A DNA stretch of 64,000 nt from Emergencia sp. GTDB taxonomy: Bacteria > Bacillota > Clostridia > Peptostreptococcales > Anaerovoracaceae. Below are positions 51,856 through 63,969 of the stretch, piece by piece. A program made the position numbers and the translations under genes. Under the pieces are notes generated by a model, which saw nothing but the letters and a program-made list of their open reading frames with translations, was not told the DNA's origin and made no database searches. Location: positions 1 through 64,000 of the forward strand of contig JALEOD010000043.1 of NCBI GenBank assembly GCA_022767345.1. Direction: 5' to 3'. Each line of letters opens with the position of its first letter. Position 1 is the first letter of the stretch.

Positions 51856-53037
51856 ATGAATACAGCTGATAAGTTTGCAGAATTTCGCACCCATGTGCCG
51901 GTGCTGGCACACACTGCGTATTTTGACACAACTTCTACCGGCTTGGTTCCGGACTTTGTGCACGACGCTGTACAGCGGTATCAGGAGGATCGTTACCAAA
52001 AGGGCGGTGATTCTGTCTGGCTGCTGCCTGATGGGAGCCAGACCGGGACGCTGGGCATGATGGACTTTGCAAAGCGTGAAATTGCCCAAATGATTGGCTC
52101 GCAGAAAGAAAATATTGTCTTCGGCAACAATTCGTCTCACGTTTACACCATCTTCACTTCCGGCATGGCATTTGAACCGGGAGATAATGTGGTCTTGGTG
52201 GAGGATAGTTTTATTGCCAATCGCTTTGCATGGCAGATCAGAGAGCAGGACGGCCTCAACCTCCGATTTGTGAAGAAAAAAGACGAAATGTTCGCGCCGG
52301 AGGATATCTTCGCATTATGCGACGAGAAAACCAGAGCAGTGTGTATTTCGATGGTAGAAAGTTTCAGCGGGTTCCGTGTTGACGCAGCTGCCATCGGAGC
52401 ATTTTGCAGAGAAAAGGGAATCTGGTTTGTGGTCGACGGCGTTCAGGCGCTGGGCGTGCTTCCTGTCGATGTGGAAGCCATGAAAATCGATTTCCTCGTG
52501 GGAAATGATTATAAATGGATGATGAACTATTGCGGCACCGGCTACGGATACATCAGGCCGGAGCTGCAGCAGCAACTGAAACAGCTTTGCGCAGGCTGGC
52601 TCAGCGACGATGAGCGCTTTAATACGGGAAAACAGGTGCTGCGCCTTCGTGATGACGCTGGCAGATTTGAACTGGGATTTCCAACGGTTTCTGGAATTTA
52701 CGGCCTCGGTCTTGCCGCTTCAAAGTATAACCAAATGGGTGCATCTGATATCGCAGATTATGTGCTGGAGCTTATGGAGTACTTAAAAGAGCGGGTAGAT
52801 GCTTCTGACAGCGTGTCCTTTGCTTATGAATTTCCAGAGGAAAATCGTTCCGCCATTTGCCGCCTGCATATTGACGCAGAGACAGGCCTGACAAGTGAAA
52901 TGCTGCAGGCTGCGGGAATCGGCGCAAGTGTGAGCCCGGCAGAAGATTTGAGCGTGCTGGAAATGCGGGTTTCTCTGCATTATTACAACAATAAAGAAGA
53001 CATTGACCGTTTAATCGGTTTAATAGATGTAAAATAA
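51856..53037 (+). CDS. Class V aminotransferase-fold PLP enzyme
   Basis: A 393-residue PLP enzyme of the NifS/kynureninase/isopenicillin-N-epimerase class V fold. The aldimine lysine is in GNDYKWMMNYCGTGYGY (about 219), and VDGVQALGV holds the aspartate that contacts the pyridine nitrogen. It could be an aminotransferase, a beta-lyase or an epimerase. Its pairing with a RidA protein, which clears enamine and imine products such as 2-aminoacrylate, favours an eliminating or deaminating reaction. The start has a weak AGGAAATG context. Confidence 0.85.
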   Translation: MNTADKFAEFRTHVPVLAHTAYFDTTSTGLVPDFVHDAVQRYQEDRYQKGGDSVWLLPDGSQTGTLGMMDFAKREIAQMIGSQKENIVFGNNSSHVYTIFTSGMAFEPGDNVVLVEDSFIANRFAWQIREQDGLNLRFVKKKDEMFAPEDIFALCDEKTRAVCISMVESFSGFRVDAAAIGAFCREKGIWFVVDGVQALGVLPVDVEAMKIDFLVGNDYKWMMNYCGTGYGYIRPELQQQLKQLCAGWLSDDERFNTGKQVLRLRDDAGRFELGFPTVSGIYGLGLAASKYNQMGASDIADYVLELMEYLKERVDASDSVSFAYEFPEENRSAICRLHIDAETGLTSEMLQAAGIGASVSPAEDLSVLEMRVSLHYYNNKEDIDRLIGLIDVK

Positions 53038-53064
53038 TTGTATGATAGAAAGGAATGTAAAAAA

Positions 53065-53529
53065 ATGGATGTTGAAAAGAAATTGGCAGAATTAGGTATT
53101 GATTTGTCCGCAGGTCCGGAACCGATGGCGAACTATGTAAGCGTGCAGAAAGCAGGAAGCCTTTGGTTTTTCTCCGGCGCAGGTCCTTTTGAAAACGGAA
53201 AACCGGTTGTATTCGGCAGACTGGGCGAGAATATGACAACCCAGGAAGGCTATGACGCAGCCCGTCTTGCAGGCATCAATCTGCTGGCAGTTTTAAAGCG
53301 TGAACTGGGCGGCGACTGGGATAAGCTGGAACAGATTGTCAAAGTACAGGGATTTGTAAACAGCACCGCAGACTACTATGAACAGCCGCTGGTCATCAAC
53401 GGTGTATCCGACCTGTTCGGCGAAGTCTTAGGCGATCGCGGCAGACATGCGAGAACCGCAGTAGGCACTAACGTGCTGCCATTCCGCATTCCGCTGGAAG
53501 TTGAAATGATTGTAAAGGTAAGAGATTAA
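53065..53529 (+). CDS. RidA/YjgF-family protein
   Basis: A 154-residue RidA-superfamily protein (YjgF/chorismate-mutase-like trimer) that typically hydrolyses reactive enamine/imine intermediates. The pattern KAGSLWFFSGAGPFENGK, NLLAVLKRELG and GRHARTAVGTNVLPFRIPLEVE is clear, with the conserved R-X-A-V-G stretch, and it aligns best with the longer YjgF-like group. The ATG at 53065 has AAAGGA upstream; an in-frame TTG at 53038 is weaker. It follows the PLP enzyme by 27 bases. Confidence 0.9.
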   Translation: MDVEKKLAELGIDLSAGPEPMANYVSVQKAGSLWFFSGAGPFENGKPVVFGRLGENMTTQEGYDAARLAGINLLAVLKRELGGDWDKLEQIVKVQGFVNSTADYYEQPLVINGVSDLFGEVLGDRGRHARTAVGTNVLPFRIPLEVEMIVKVRD

Positions 53530-53556
53530 TTCTAAATTGAAGTTAAAAAGCATTCG

Positions 53557-53585
53557 GCTGAGTCATCTTAGCTGTTTGTTTTTTC
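53557..53585 (+). terminator. Weak terminator-like hairpin
   Basis: GCTGAG (53557-53562) and CTTAGC (53567-53572) form a short stem with one G-T pair and a T-rich tail. Confidence 0.35.
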
Positions 53586-53627
53586 CATAGGGAATGAAGT
53601 GCAGGGCGTGAAGGGAGGCAGAATAAA

Positions 53628-54974
53628 GTGAGTAAAGAGGAAAAGACATTATCGCTCATGACAGAAGGTAATATTTTTAAGAAGCTGATTGGGTTTGCAG
53701 TACCGGTATTCTTTTGTTCAGTCTTTCAACAGCTGTATTCCACCGTTGACGCTATTATTGTAGGCCGATTTGTGGGAACGGAAGCACTTGCCGCTATCGG
53801 CGTGACGGGACAGATTATCATGCTGGCGGTCAGTATCGGTCTGGGACTCATGATGGGAATCAGCACGGCAGTCAGTGAGTACTGCGGCGAGGGACGTTGG
53901 GATAAAGTACGGCAGGTTGTTGTAATTTCAATCTTTGTAGTCATTGCAACGTGGATTTTGAAATTGATTACAGGCTTATTTCTCGCTGACCCGATTCTGC
54001 GGGCTGTCAACACGCCGTCGGAGGTTCTCGACAGTGCGGTGATATACCTGAAAATCGTCTTTGTCGGCGGCCTGTTTACCTATGCGTACAGTATGTGCAT
54101 TTTTATTATGCGTGCCTGCGGTGACGGCAACAGACCGCTATTTTTTCTGGCATTTTCCTGTGTCAGCAATATTATTTTCGATTTGATTTTTGTAAAGGGC
54201 TTAGAGATGGGGGTTGCAGGAGCGGCACTCGGCACTGTCATTGCGGAAAGTTTGGCGACACTGATGTGCCTTGTCTACATTAAGCGAAATATGTCCATGC
54301 TGTGGGTAGGAACAGAGGATTTTAAGGGTTTAACTAAAGCCAGAGTTGCTTATGTTTTGAAGCTGTCTGTGCCGACCAGTCTGCAGATCAGCACCGTGTC
54401 CCTCGTAGCTATTTTGGTTCAAGCCATTATTAACCGTTACGGTGCGGTGGTGGTGGCTGGGTATGCTGCGGCGCAGAAGCTGGAACAAATCGTCATGATG
54501 TTTATCAGCGCCCTTTCCGGGGCACTGAACACTTTTACAGCCCAGAACCGAGGAGCAAAGAACTTTGAACGTATCAAAGAGGGGAAAGCTGTTACTGTAA
54601 AAATTTCTTCCGTCTTTATGATAACAATGACACTGCTGGTTTTTCTGACCGGCAGGCTGCTGCTCGGCGTTTTTGTAGATGACGGAAACAGTGCGGCGGT
54701 GGTAGAGGAGGGCTATCTCTACTTGAAAATCACGTGTGGATTTTATATCTTTCTGAATTTTTGGCAGGTATATATGGCGGTGCTTCGTGGTATGGCTGAT
54801 GTGCTCATGCCTCTGGTCATCGGAGGGATTCAAATTGCTGCGAATCTGTCTGCAATCTGGATTTTGGAACCGTTCCTGGGAAAAGGCGGAATCTGGCTGT
54901 CTGTTGGAGTCAGCTGGACACTGTGCTTTTTAGCGGCGCTGATTCGCATGCGAAAATATAGGAAGCTCTTTTAA
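53628..54974 (+). CDS. MATE-family exporter (second)
   Basis: A 448-residue MATE protein with the two-lobe layout, starting FKKLIGFAVPVFFCSVFQQLYSTVDAIIVG-like in its first segments. It is distinct from the exporter at 38 kb. The start is GTG, about nine bases after GGGAGG. Its position behind the PLP/RidA operon, with only a weak hairpin between, could mean it exports an end product or inhibitor, but this is speculative. Confidence 0.92.
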   Translation: MSKEEKTLSLMTEGNIFKKLIGFAVPVFFCSVFQQLYSTVDAIIVGRFVGTEALAAIGVTGQIIMLAVSIGLGLMMGISTAVSEYCGEGRWDKVRQVVVISIFVVIATWILKLITGLFLADPILRAVNTPSEVLDSAVIYLKIVFVGGLFTYAYSMCIFIMRACGDGNRPLFFLAFSCVSNIIFDLIFVKGLEMGVAGAALGTVIAESLATLMCLVYIKRNMSMLWVGTEDFKGLTKARVAYVLKLSVPTSLQISTVSLVAILVQAIINRYGAVVVAGYAAAQKLEQIVMMFISALSGALNTFTAQNRGAKNFERIKEGKAVTVKISSVFMITMTLLVFLTGRLLLGVFVDDGNSAAVVEEGYLYLKITCGFYIFLNFWQVYMAVLRGMADVLMPLVIGGIQIAANLSAIWILEPFLGKGGIWLSVGVSWTLCFLAALIRMRKYRKLF

Positions 54975-54979
54975 GAAAA

Positions 54980-55019
54980 AAGCGAATTACTCTGGTCTGC
55001 GGACCTTTGTAATTCGCTT
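54980..55019. terminator. Bidirectional terminator between MATE and recN
   Basis: AAGCGAATTAC (54980-54990) pairs perfectly with GTAATTCGCTT (55009-55019) between convergent genes. Confidence 0.75.
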
Positions 55020-55033
55020 ATGTTTGATTTAAT

Positions 55034-56665
55034 TTATTTTATCTTCTGTTTCGTCAGTTCCATCAGCTCCACCGCACTTTTTCTGGTGGTTTCGGTAATG
55101 TTTTCGCCGCCCAGAAGTCTTGCAATTTCATCGATGGTTTCTGCTGCTGACAGTTTTTCGACAGTAGTGAAGGTGCTGCTGTCGGTTTCTTCCTTATAAA
55201 TGCGATAGTGGGTATCGCCGCTGGCTGCAATTTGCGGAAGATGGGTGATACAGATAATCTGATGATTCTTTGCAATCTGGTAGAGCTTGCGGCCTACGAT
55301 ACTTGCGGTGATTCCGCTGATTCCTGCGTCGATTTCATCGAAAATCATGGTTGGAATGTTGTCGTAAGTGCCGGTGATGTTTTTGATTGCCAGCATAATT
55401 CTGGAAATTTCACCGCCGGAGGCAATTTTTACCAGAGGCTTCAGCGGTTCGCCTTTGTTGGTGGAAATCAGGAATTCCACGTTGTCGTTTCCATCAGGAC
55501 CGAAGGATTCTGACGGCTGAAAATCAATGGACAGTTTGGCACTGCCGAAGTTTAAATCGTGAAGCTCTCTTTCGATGGCAGCTTCCAGTTCTTTTGCGCT
55601 GGCTTTACGAGCCTCCGTCAGCTGCCCCGCTTTTTCAGAAAGGGCAGAGTACGTCGCTTCAGTTTCCGCCTGCAGCTGCGCTTTTACATCATCGAAGTTC
55701 TCAATCTGATTCAGCTCCTCGGAAATAGTGTCATAATATGTCAAAATCTCCTCGATAGTGGAGCCGTATTTTTTCTTGAGTCCGTCAATTTGGGAAATTC
55801 TTGCGATAGAGTCGTCCAGTTCTTCAGGAGAAAAGGTGACGTCATCGCGAATCCTGCGAAGCTCAGAGGAAAGGTCTTCGAGCCGGTAATAGATGTCCGC
55901 GAATTCTTCTGTTAAAGCTTGAATTTCCTTGGAATATTCGCTGATTCCCTGCAGGGCGTGAAGTCCTGTGCCCATGGAAGAAATCACGTCTCGCTCGCCG
56001 CTGCTCAAAAGTTCATAAGATGTTTCAACAGCGTCAAAAATTTTTTCGCTGTTTTGCAGAATAGAAATGCGCTCCGAAAGGCTTTCGTCTTCACCCGGGG
56101 TCAGCTGGGCGTTTTCGATTTCGCTTTGTTCAAAACGGTAAAAGTCCAGCTTTTTCAGGTTGTCCTGCTCTGCGGAAAGAAGTTTGTTCAGACGGGATTT
56201 TGCGTCCTGATAGGCAGCGTAGGCGTCCTGATAGGTTTCCTTTAGCGGAGCGATTGTTTCACCGTGAAAGCTGTCCACAAGTTTGATGTGATTGTCCGGA
56301 TTGAGCAGGGACTGATTGTCGTACTGACCGTGAATATCGGCAAGGCGGCGACATGTCTCAGAAAGTTCTCCCAAAGTAACCAGCTGCCCGTTGAGTTTGC
56401 AGAGGTTTTTTCCTGCGGCAGAGACTTCTCTGGTGATGACGATTTCTTCACCGTAAAGCTCTCCCGCCAGCTGTACAACGGCTTTCTGCGCGCCATGACG
56501 AACAAAAGCAGAATCAGCCCTGCTCCCAAGAGCAAGGCTAATTGCTTCAATTACAATGGATTTTCCGCTTCCGGTTTCACCTGTAATGATATTCAGTCCT
56601 TCTTCAAAATCAATACTGGTATTTTCTATAATTGCGAAGTTTTCAATACTGATGTGGTGTATCAT
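55034..56665 (-). CDS. recN: DNA repair protein RecN
   Basis: SMC-like ATPase recruited to double-strand breaks. The 543-residue product has Walker A GETGSGKS (about 31-38), long coiled-coil arms with the central region around 150-360, and the C-terminal signature SGGEISRIMLAIK with Walker B MIFDEIDAGISG. Full length for the family. It starts inside a four-base overlap with the argR stop. I see no LexA box before argR. Confidence 0.95.
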   Translation of the reverse strand: MIHHISIENFAIIENTSIDFEEGLNIITGETGSGKSIVIEAISLALGSRADSAFVRHGAQKAVVQLAGELYGEEIVITREVSAAGKNLCKLNGQLVTLGELSETCRRLADIHGQYDNQSLLNPDNHIKLVDSFHGETIAPLKETYQDAYAAYQDAKSRLNKLLSAEQDNLKKLDFYRFEQSEIENAQLTPGEDESLSERISILQNSEKIFDAVETSYELLSSGERDVISSMGTGLHALQGISEYSKEIQALTEEFADIYYRLEDLSSELRRIRDDVTFSPEELDDSIARISQIDGLKKKYGSTIEEILTYYDTISEELNQIENFDDVKAQLQAETEATYSALSEKAGQLTEARKASAKELEAAIERELHDLNFGSAKLSIDFQPSESFGPDGNDNVEFLISTNKGEPLKPLVKIASGGEISRIMLAIKNITGTYDNIPTMIFDEIDAGISGITASIVGRKLYQIAKNHQIICITHLPQIAASGDTHYRIYKEETDSSTFTTVEKLSAAETIDEIARLLGGENITETTRKSAVELMELTKQKIK

Positions 56666-57129
56666 TGTCCTTTAGCCCTCATAATCAGCATATCGTTAAA
56701 AATCGAGAGGATTTCTTCTACGTGTTCCTCTTTGTCGATAATCAGAAGCAGGGTATTATCGCCGGCTACCGAACCGACAACGTGGGGAAGACCGATACAA
56801 TCGACTGCTTCGCCGGCAGCCGGACCGCAGCCGGACAGCGTTTTAATGACGATTAAGTTCTGCGCAGAAGCAAAGGACGTAATAGTCTCTCTAAAAATTT
56901 TTACGAAACGATCGGAAATAGGAGCGTCCTGACGAGCGCTGACCGCATACTTGTATTTGCCGCTGGCAGAAAGCACCTTAATCAGTTGAAGTTCCTTGAT
57001 ATCTCGGGAGATAGTGGCTTGTGTTACTTCAAAGCCTTCGGCTTTCAGCATGGATGCCAGCTTATCCTGAGTTTCGATTTCGTTATTGGCAATGAGTTCC
57101 AAAATCTTATTCTGTCTTGAATAACGCAT
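56662..57129 (-). CDS. argR: Arginine repressor ArgR
   Basis: Arginine-responsive regulator of 155 residues. The N-terminal winged helix contains VTQATISRDIKELQLIKV, and the C-terminal hexamer/arginine-binding domain contains VDCIGLPHVVGSVAGDNTLLLI. argR-recN is a conserved Firmicute pair; the usual upstream genes (xseA, xseB, dxs, tlyA, nadK) are not here. A TATAAT lies at 57173-57168 on the reverse strand but its -35 is weak. Confidence 0.95.
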   Translation of the reverse strand: MRYSRQNKILELIANNEIETQDKLASMLKAEGFEVTQATISRDIKELQLIKVLSASGKYKYAVSARQDAPISDRFVKIFRETITSFASAQNLIVIKTLSGCGPAAGEAVDCIGLPHVVGSVAGDNTLLLIIDKEEHVEEILSIFNDMLIMRAKGQ

Positions 57130-57230
57130 AATAATCTCCTTTTATTCAGAATCCTATTCCTTGTCTTATTATAACAGATTTTTTTCGGAAAAGAAAGCCG
57201 TATTATTTGAAGAAATTAAAGGGAACGCTG

Positions 57231-57259
57231 TAGACAAACGTATGTTCTTGTGATATAAT
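57231..57259 (+). promoter_or_regulatory. ruvCAB promoter with LexA (SOS) box
   Basis: TAGACA (57231-57236), 17 bases, perfect TATAAT (57254-57259). Between them, CAAACGTATGTTCT (57235-57248) matches the Gram-positive LexA box CGAAC-N4-GTTCG at eight of ten fixed positions. A leader of about 125 bases follows with small hairpins (CGGC/GCCG near 57290 and CGATTC/GAATCG near 57320-57345). Confidence 0.75.
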
Positions 57260-57391
57260 GAACCCATAAGACTGAAAACGGCTTTGCCGCAAGGAAGCGT
57301 TCATTGAATCGCATCTGTCGATTCTAGCTTCGAAAGGAATCGGTGCGGTATAATAATTGAAATAGATTGATACAATTGAGGAAATACGACT

Positions 57392-57895
57392 ATGCGAATT
57401 TTAGGAATCGACCCCGGTTATGCGATTTTAGGCTGGGGCGTTTTAGATATGAAGGGGAATCATTTTTCTGTGGTGGATTATGGAGCGGTAACCACCGACG
57501 CTAAGATGGAGATGCCGCTGCGGCTGCAGCATTTGTACACGCAGCTTTCTGCGATTATCGCGCAGTATCAGCCGGAGGTGGCTTCTATAGAAGAACTTTT
57601 TTTCAATAATAATGCCAAGACTGCCATTATGGTGGGACAGGCCAGAGGCGTGGCGGTGCTTGCCTGTGTCAACGGCGGTCTTGAGATTAACGAATATACG
57701 CCGCTGCAGATTAAACAGGCGCTGGTCGGTTACGGCAGAGCGGATAAGAAGCAGGTACAGGCTATGGTTAAGGCGATTTTGAACCTGAAGGAAGTGCCGA
57801 AGCCGGACGACACGGCCGATGCGGTCGCAGCTGCTATCTGCCATGGACATGCGGCAGGCAATCGGGTTAGAAATTTCAAATTAAGCGGGAGATAA
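57392..57895 (+). CDS. ruvC: Holliday junction resolvase RuvC
   Basis: Endonuclease that cuts Holliday junctions. The 167 residues have the RNase H fold with acidic residues in LGIDPGYAILGWG, SIEELFFNNN and KPDDTADAVAAAI. First gene of the ruvC-ruvA-ruvB order typical of Clostridia; Bacillus lacks ruvC. Confidence 0.97.
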   Translation: MRILGIDPGYAILGWGVLDMKGNHFSVVDYGAVTTDAKMEMPLRLQHLYTQLSAIIAQYQPEVASIEELFFNNNAKTAIMVGQARGVAVLACVNGGLEINEYTPLQIKQALVGYGRADKKQVQAMVKAILNLKEVPKPDDTADAVAAAICHGHAAGNRVRNFKLSGR

Positions 57896-57904
57896 GGAGA
57901 ATCC

Positions 57905-58501
57905 ATGATTAGATTTATTAAAGGGATATTTCATCCGGGCTTGAACGGCTCGGTGATTATAGAGTCTGCCAGCGGACTGGGTTTTGAGGTCAGTATTCCA
58001 GCAAACTCTACATTATATAAGAATACAGAGGGAGAGCAGGTGAAGGTGTTTACTTCCATGATTGTCAAGGAAGATGATGTCAGCCTTTACGGTTTTTCTG
58101 ACAAGGAGAGTCTGGAGCTTTTTGAACTTCTGATTACGGTAAACGGTGTAGGCGCAAAGGCGGGGATGGCTCTGATGAGTGCGTTGCCGCCGTCGGAACT
58201 GAAGCGTGCCATTGCTTCCAGCGATGTCAAGGCGATTTCTTCAGCCAACGGCGTCGGCAAAAAGACTGCCGAACGCTTAATTTTAGAACTGAAAGACAAG
58301 GTGGGCACTTTTGAGGATGATGGACAGGTACTCTCGTCAGATGTCTTCGTACCTGTAAACGATGAGCGCGGCGAAGCCATTGCAGCCCTTGTTGCACTGG
58401 GATACAGCAAGAATGAGGCTATGGACGCAATCGGCAAGGTAAAGGAAGATAATCTTTCCTGCGAAGATTACATTAAGCATGCGCTGAAGCATTTGTTTTA
58501 G
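57905..58501 (+). CDS. ruvA: Holliday junction branch-migration protein RuvA
   Basis: Tetrameric junction-binding partner of RuvB. The 198-residue protein has the N-terminal OB fold, tandem helix-hairpin-helix motifs (VNGVGAKAGMALM and ANGVGKKTAERLILELKDK) and a C-terminal RuvB-binding domain (ALVALGYSKNEAMDAI). It lies nine bases after ruvC with AAGGAG before the ATG. Confidence 0.97.
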   Translation: MIRFIKGIFHPGLNGSVIIESASGLGFEVSIPANSTLYKNTEGEQVKVFTSMIVKEDDVSLYGFSDKESLELFELLITVNGVGAKAGMALMSALPPSELKRAIASSDVKAISSANGVGKKTAERLILELKDKVGTFEDDGQVLSSDVFVPVNDERGEAIAALVALGYSKNEAMDAIGKVKEDNLSCEDYIKHALKHLF

Positions 58502-58543
58502 GCAGCAGAAGCGAGATAGAATAAATATTGATTGAGGATAGAC

Positions 58544-59620
58544 ATGGAAGAAAGAATTACTCAGTCGGGTGCCATGGGGTTTATGGAAGAACGACAGGAG
58601 ACAACCCTGCGCCCGCAGCATTTAGATGATTTTATCGGACAGAAAACTGCAAAGGAAAACTTAAAGATATTTATTGAAGCGGCGAAACTTCGGGGAGAGC
58701 CGCTGGATCATGTGCTGTTTTATGGACCGCCGGGCCTTGGAAAGACTACCCTTGCAGGGATTATTGCCAATGAACTTGAGGTGGATATTAAAATTACATC
58801 GGGACCTGCCATTGAAAGGGCGGGGGATTTGGCTGCTATTTTAACTAACCTGAACGAAAATGATGTTTTGTTTATCGACGAGATACACAGACTGAATCGC
58901 TCTGTTGAGGAAGTGCTTTATTCTGCTATGGAGGATTATGCGCTGGATATTATTATTGGAAAGGGACCTTCGGCTCGTTCCATTAGGCTGGATATCGCAA
59001 AGTTTACTCTGATTGGTGCAACCACAAGAGCGGGGAGTCTGTCGGCACCGCTTCGCGACAGATTCGGTGTCATCAGCAAATTTGAACTTTACACCAATGA
59101 GGAGCTTGCGGAGATTATCAAACGTTCCGCCGGACTTTTAGGTGTAGATACTGATGAAGCCTCTCTCCTTGAGATGGCAAGGTGCTCCCGCGGTACGCCC
59201 CGTGTTGCCAATCGGCTTCTAAAGCGAATCAGAGACTTTTCTCAGGTGCGGGGCCAGGGCATGATTACGGAAGAGATTACTCAGATGGCACTGCAGGCGT
59301 TAGGTGTTGATAAACTGGGTCTTGAGCGTCTGGACAGAGAGATTCTGACAGCAATTATTGAGCGTTTTAATGGCGGGCCTGTGGGAATTGACACCATTGC
59401 GGCTTCCATCGGGGAGGAGAGGGTTACCATTGAAGATGCCTATGAGCCTTACTTGATTCAGTCGGGACTTTTATACAGGACCCAAAAGGGCAGAATGGTG
59501 TCGCAGCTGGGGTATAAGCATATGGGACTTTCCTATCCGGGTGAAACGGCAGAAAGCGCAGCAAAAGCGGCAGCCGAAGAAGATATAGAAGAGGCGGAAT
59601 CCCAAGAAATATTATTTTAA
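58544..59620 (+). CDS. ruvB: Holliday junction helicase RuvB
   Basis: AAA+ motor of branch migration. The 358 residues include [12 protein letters not shown], Walker [10 protein letters not shown], Walker [12 protein letters not shown], sensor 1 [18 protein letters not shown] and the C-terminal winged helix ending in the QRTxxGR-like [16 protein letters not shown]. The ATG at 58544 has GAGG six bases upstream; an in-frame TTG at 58532 is part of that site. Confidence 0.97.
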   Translation: MEERITQSGAMGFMEERQETTLRPQHLDDFIGQKTAKENLKIFIEAAKLRGEPLDHVLFYGPPGLGKTTLAGIIANELEVDIKITSGPAIERAGDLAAILTNLNENDVLFIDEIHRLNRSVEEVLYSAMEDYALDIIIGKGPSARSIRLDIAKFTLIGATTRAGSLSAPLRDRFGVISKFELYTNEELAEIIKRSAGLLGVDTDEASLLEMARCSRGTPRVANRLLKRIRDFSQVRGQGMITEEITQMALQALGVDKLGLERLDREILTAIIERFNGGPVGIDTIAASIGEERVTIEDAYEPYLIQSGLLYRTQKGRMVSQLGYKHMGLSYPGETAESAAKAAAEEDIEEAESQEILF

Positions 59621-59636
59621 ATTGGAGCATTAGAAC

Positions 59637-60680
59637 ATGAGAATAGACGAGTTTGATTATACACTGCCGCAGGAGCTGATTGCACAGAGACCTTCGGAAC
59701 AGCGTGATATTTGCAGATTAATGGTATTAAATCGCCGGAAAAATTCGGTAGACCATAAACATTTTTATGACATCCTTGATTATTTGCAGCCGGGAGACTG
59801 TTTGGTGATGAATAATTCCAAGGTTCTGCCTGCAAGGCTTTTCGGAGAAAAGGCAGGAACCGGCGCAAAGATTGAATTTCTGCTGATTAAAAGACTTGAG
59901 GGTGACCGCTGGGAAACCATGGTAAAGCCGGGCAAACGTCTAAAACCGGGAGACAGTGTTTCCTTTGGAGAAAATTTTCGTGCGCAAATTTTGGAGTATG
60001 GCGAGGACGGCACCAGAATTGTGGAGTTCCACTACGAGGGCATTTTTATGGAACGCCTTGAGGCACTGGGTAAGATGCCGCTGCCTCCATATATTGAGAG
60101 AGAAAGTACGGCCGAAGATCGGGATATGTACCAGACGGTTTATTGTAAGGAAGAAGGTTCTGTAGCTGCACCGACAGCCGGTCTGCACTTTACAGAAGAA
60201 CTTCTTGCAAAAGCTGAGGAGAAGGGCGTTAAGCTGGCATATGTGACTCTGCATGTAGGAATCGGCACATTCAGACCGGTGAAATGTGAAAATGTGGAAG
60301 ATCATCATATGCACTTTGAAGAATATGAAGTTGACGAGGAAACCGCAAAGACCATTAACGATACGATTTTATCAGGCGGACGAATTGTTTCTGTGGGAAC
60401 GACTTCTACGAGAACCTTGGAAAGTGCAGCATATCGTGATGAAACCAGCGGGAAATATATCATAAAGGCTGGGGCTGGCAGCACTGGAATTTTCATCTAT
60501 CCTGGCTATCAGTTTAAGGTGGTTAAGGCTTTGATTACAAATTTCCATCTGCCTAAGTCTACACTGCTCATGCTCATTTCCGCCCTCTATGACAGAGAGA
60601 AGATTCTGGAAGCCTATGAGATCGCAGTGAAAGAAAAATACAGGTTTTTCAGTTACGGCGATGCAATGCTGATTGAATGA
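59637..60680 (+). CDS. queA: S-adenosylmethionine:tRNA ribosyltransferase-isomerase QueA
   Basis: Transfers the ribosyl part of SAM to preQ1-modified tRNA to make epoxyqueuosine, the substrate of QueH. The 347-residue protein has [50 protein letters not shown]-type and [12 protein letters not shown] motifs, all family signatures. It follows ruvB by 16 bases, so it may be co-transcribed with the SOS operon, the usual order ruvB-queA-tgt. Confidence 0.96.
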   Translation: MRIDEFDYTLPQELIAQRPSEQRDICRLMVLNRRKNSVDHKHFYDILDYLQPGDCLVMNNSKVLPARLFGEKAGTGAKIEFLLIKRLEGDRWETMVKPGKRLKPGDSVSFGENFRAQILEYGEDGTRIVEFHYEGIFMERLEALGKMPLPPYIERESTAEDRDMYQTVYCKEEGSVAAPTAGLHFTEELLAKAEEKGVKLAYVTLHVGIGTFRPVKCENVEDHHMHFEEYEVDEETAKTINDTILSGGRIVSVGTTSTRTLESAAYRDETSGKYIIKAGAGSTGIFIYPGYQFKVVKALITNFHLPKSTLLMLISALYDREKILEAYEIAVKEKYRFFSYGDAMLIE

Positions 60681-60688
60681 ATCTACTA

Positions 60689-60735
60689 AAAAACCGCTTG
60701 CAGCGTTCATAGCTTTGAAGTGCAAGCGGTTTTAT
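60689..60735. terminator. Bidirectional terminator between queA and ferritin
   Basis: AAAACCGCTTGCA (60690-60702) pairs perfectly with TGCAAGCGGTTTT (60721-60733) with A and T tracts on either side. Confidence 0.9.
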
Positions 60736-60754
60736 TGTATCTGACAATATCAGA

Positions 60755-63719
<2,965 letters not shown>

Positions 63720-63740
63720 ATAGCGAAAAGTAGCGTATTT

Positions 63741-63788
63741 ACGGGCTTTTTTGAGATTAGTAGGTAGCTCATGAAAGTCCGTATTTCT
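63741..63788 (+). terminator. Terminator-like hairpin after the methyltransferase
   Basis: ACGGGCTTT (63741-63749) pairs with AAAGTCCGT (63774-63782) with one G-T pair; a short T-rich tail follows. Confidence 0.5.
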
Positions 63789-63834
63789 TATATTGAAACA
63801 TATCTACTGTAAAAACGGTCAGAGGGTTTAGGCT

Positions 63835-63969
63835 GTGGATTAGATGTCGTGGGTTGTGGCACTAGGATAGATGTTATCCAGGGTGCAAACTCAATTTGAG
63901 TGAGTGATTTAGATGTTGTCTAATCCGGCAACTCAACTGTTGGCAATATAGCAGGCAGTGGATTAGATG
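63835..63969. repeat. Short degenerate direct repeats at the window end
   Basis: The 12-mer GTGGATTAGATG occurs at 63835-63846 and 63958-63969, with variants AGGATAGATG (63864-63873) and GATTTAGATG (63906-63915) between. GGATAGATGTTATCC and TGTCTAATCC add partial symmetry. No open frame of useful length crosses this region and the unit is cut by the window edge. It may be the edge of a larger repeat or structured RNA. Confidence 0.4.
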
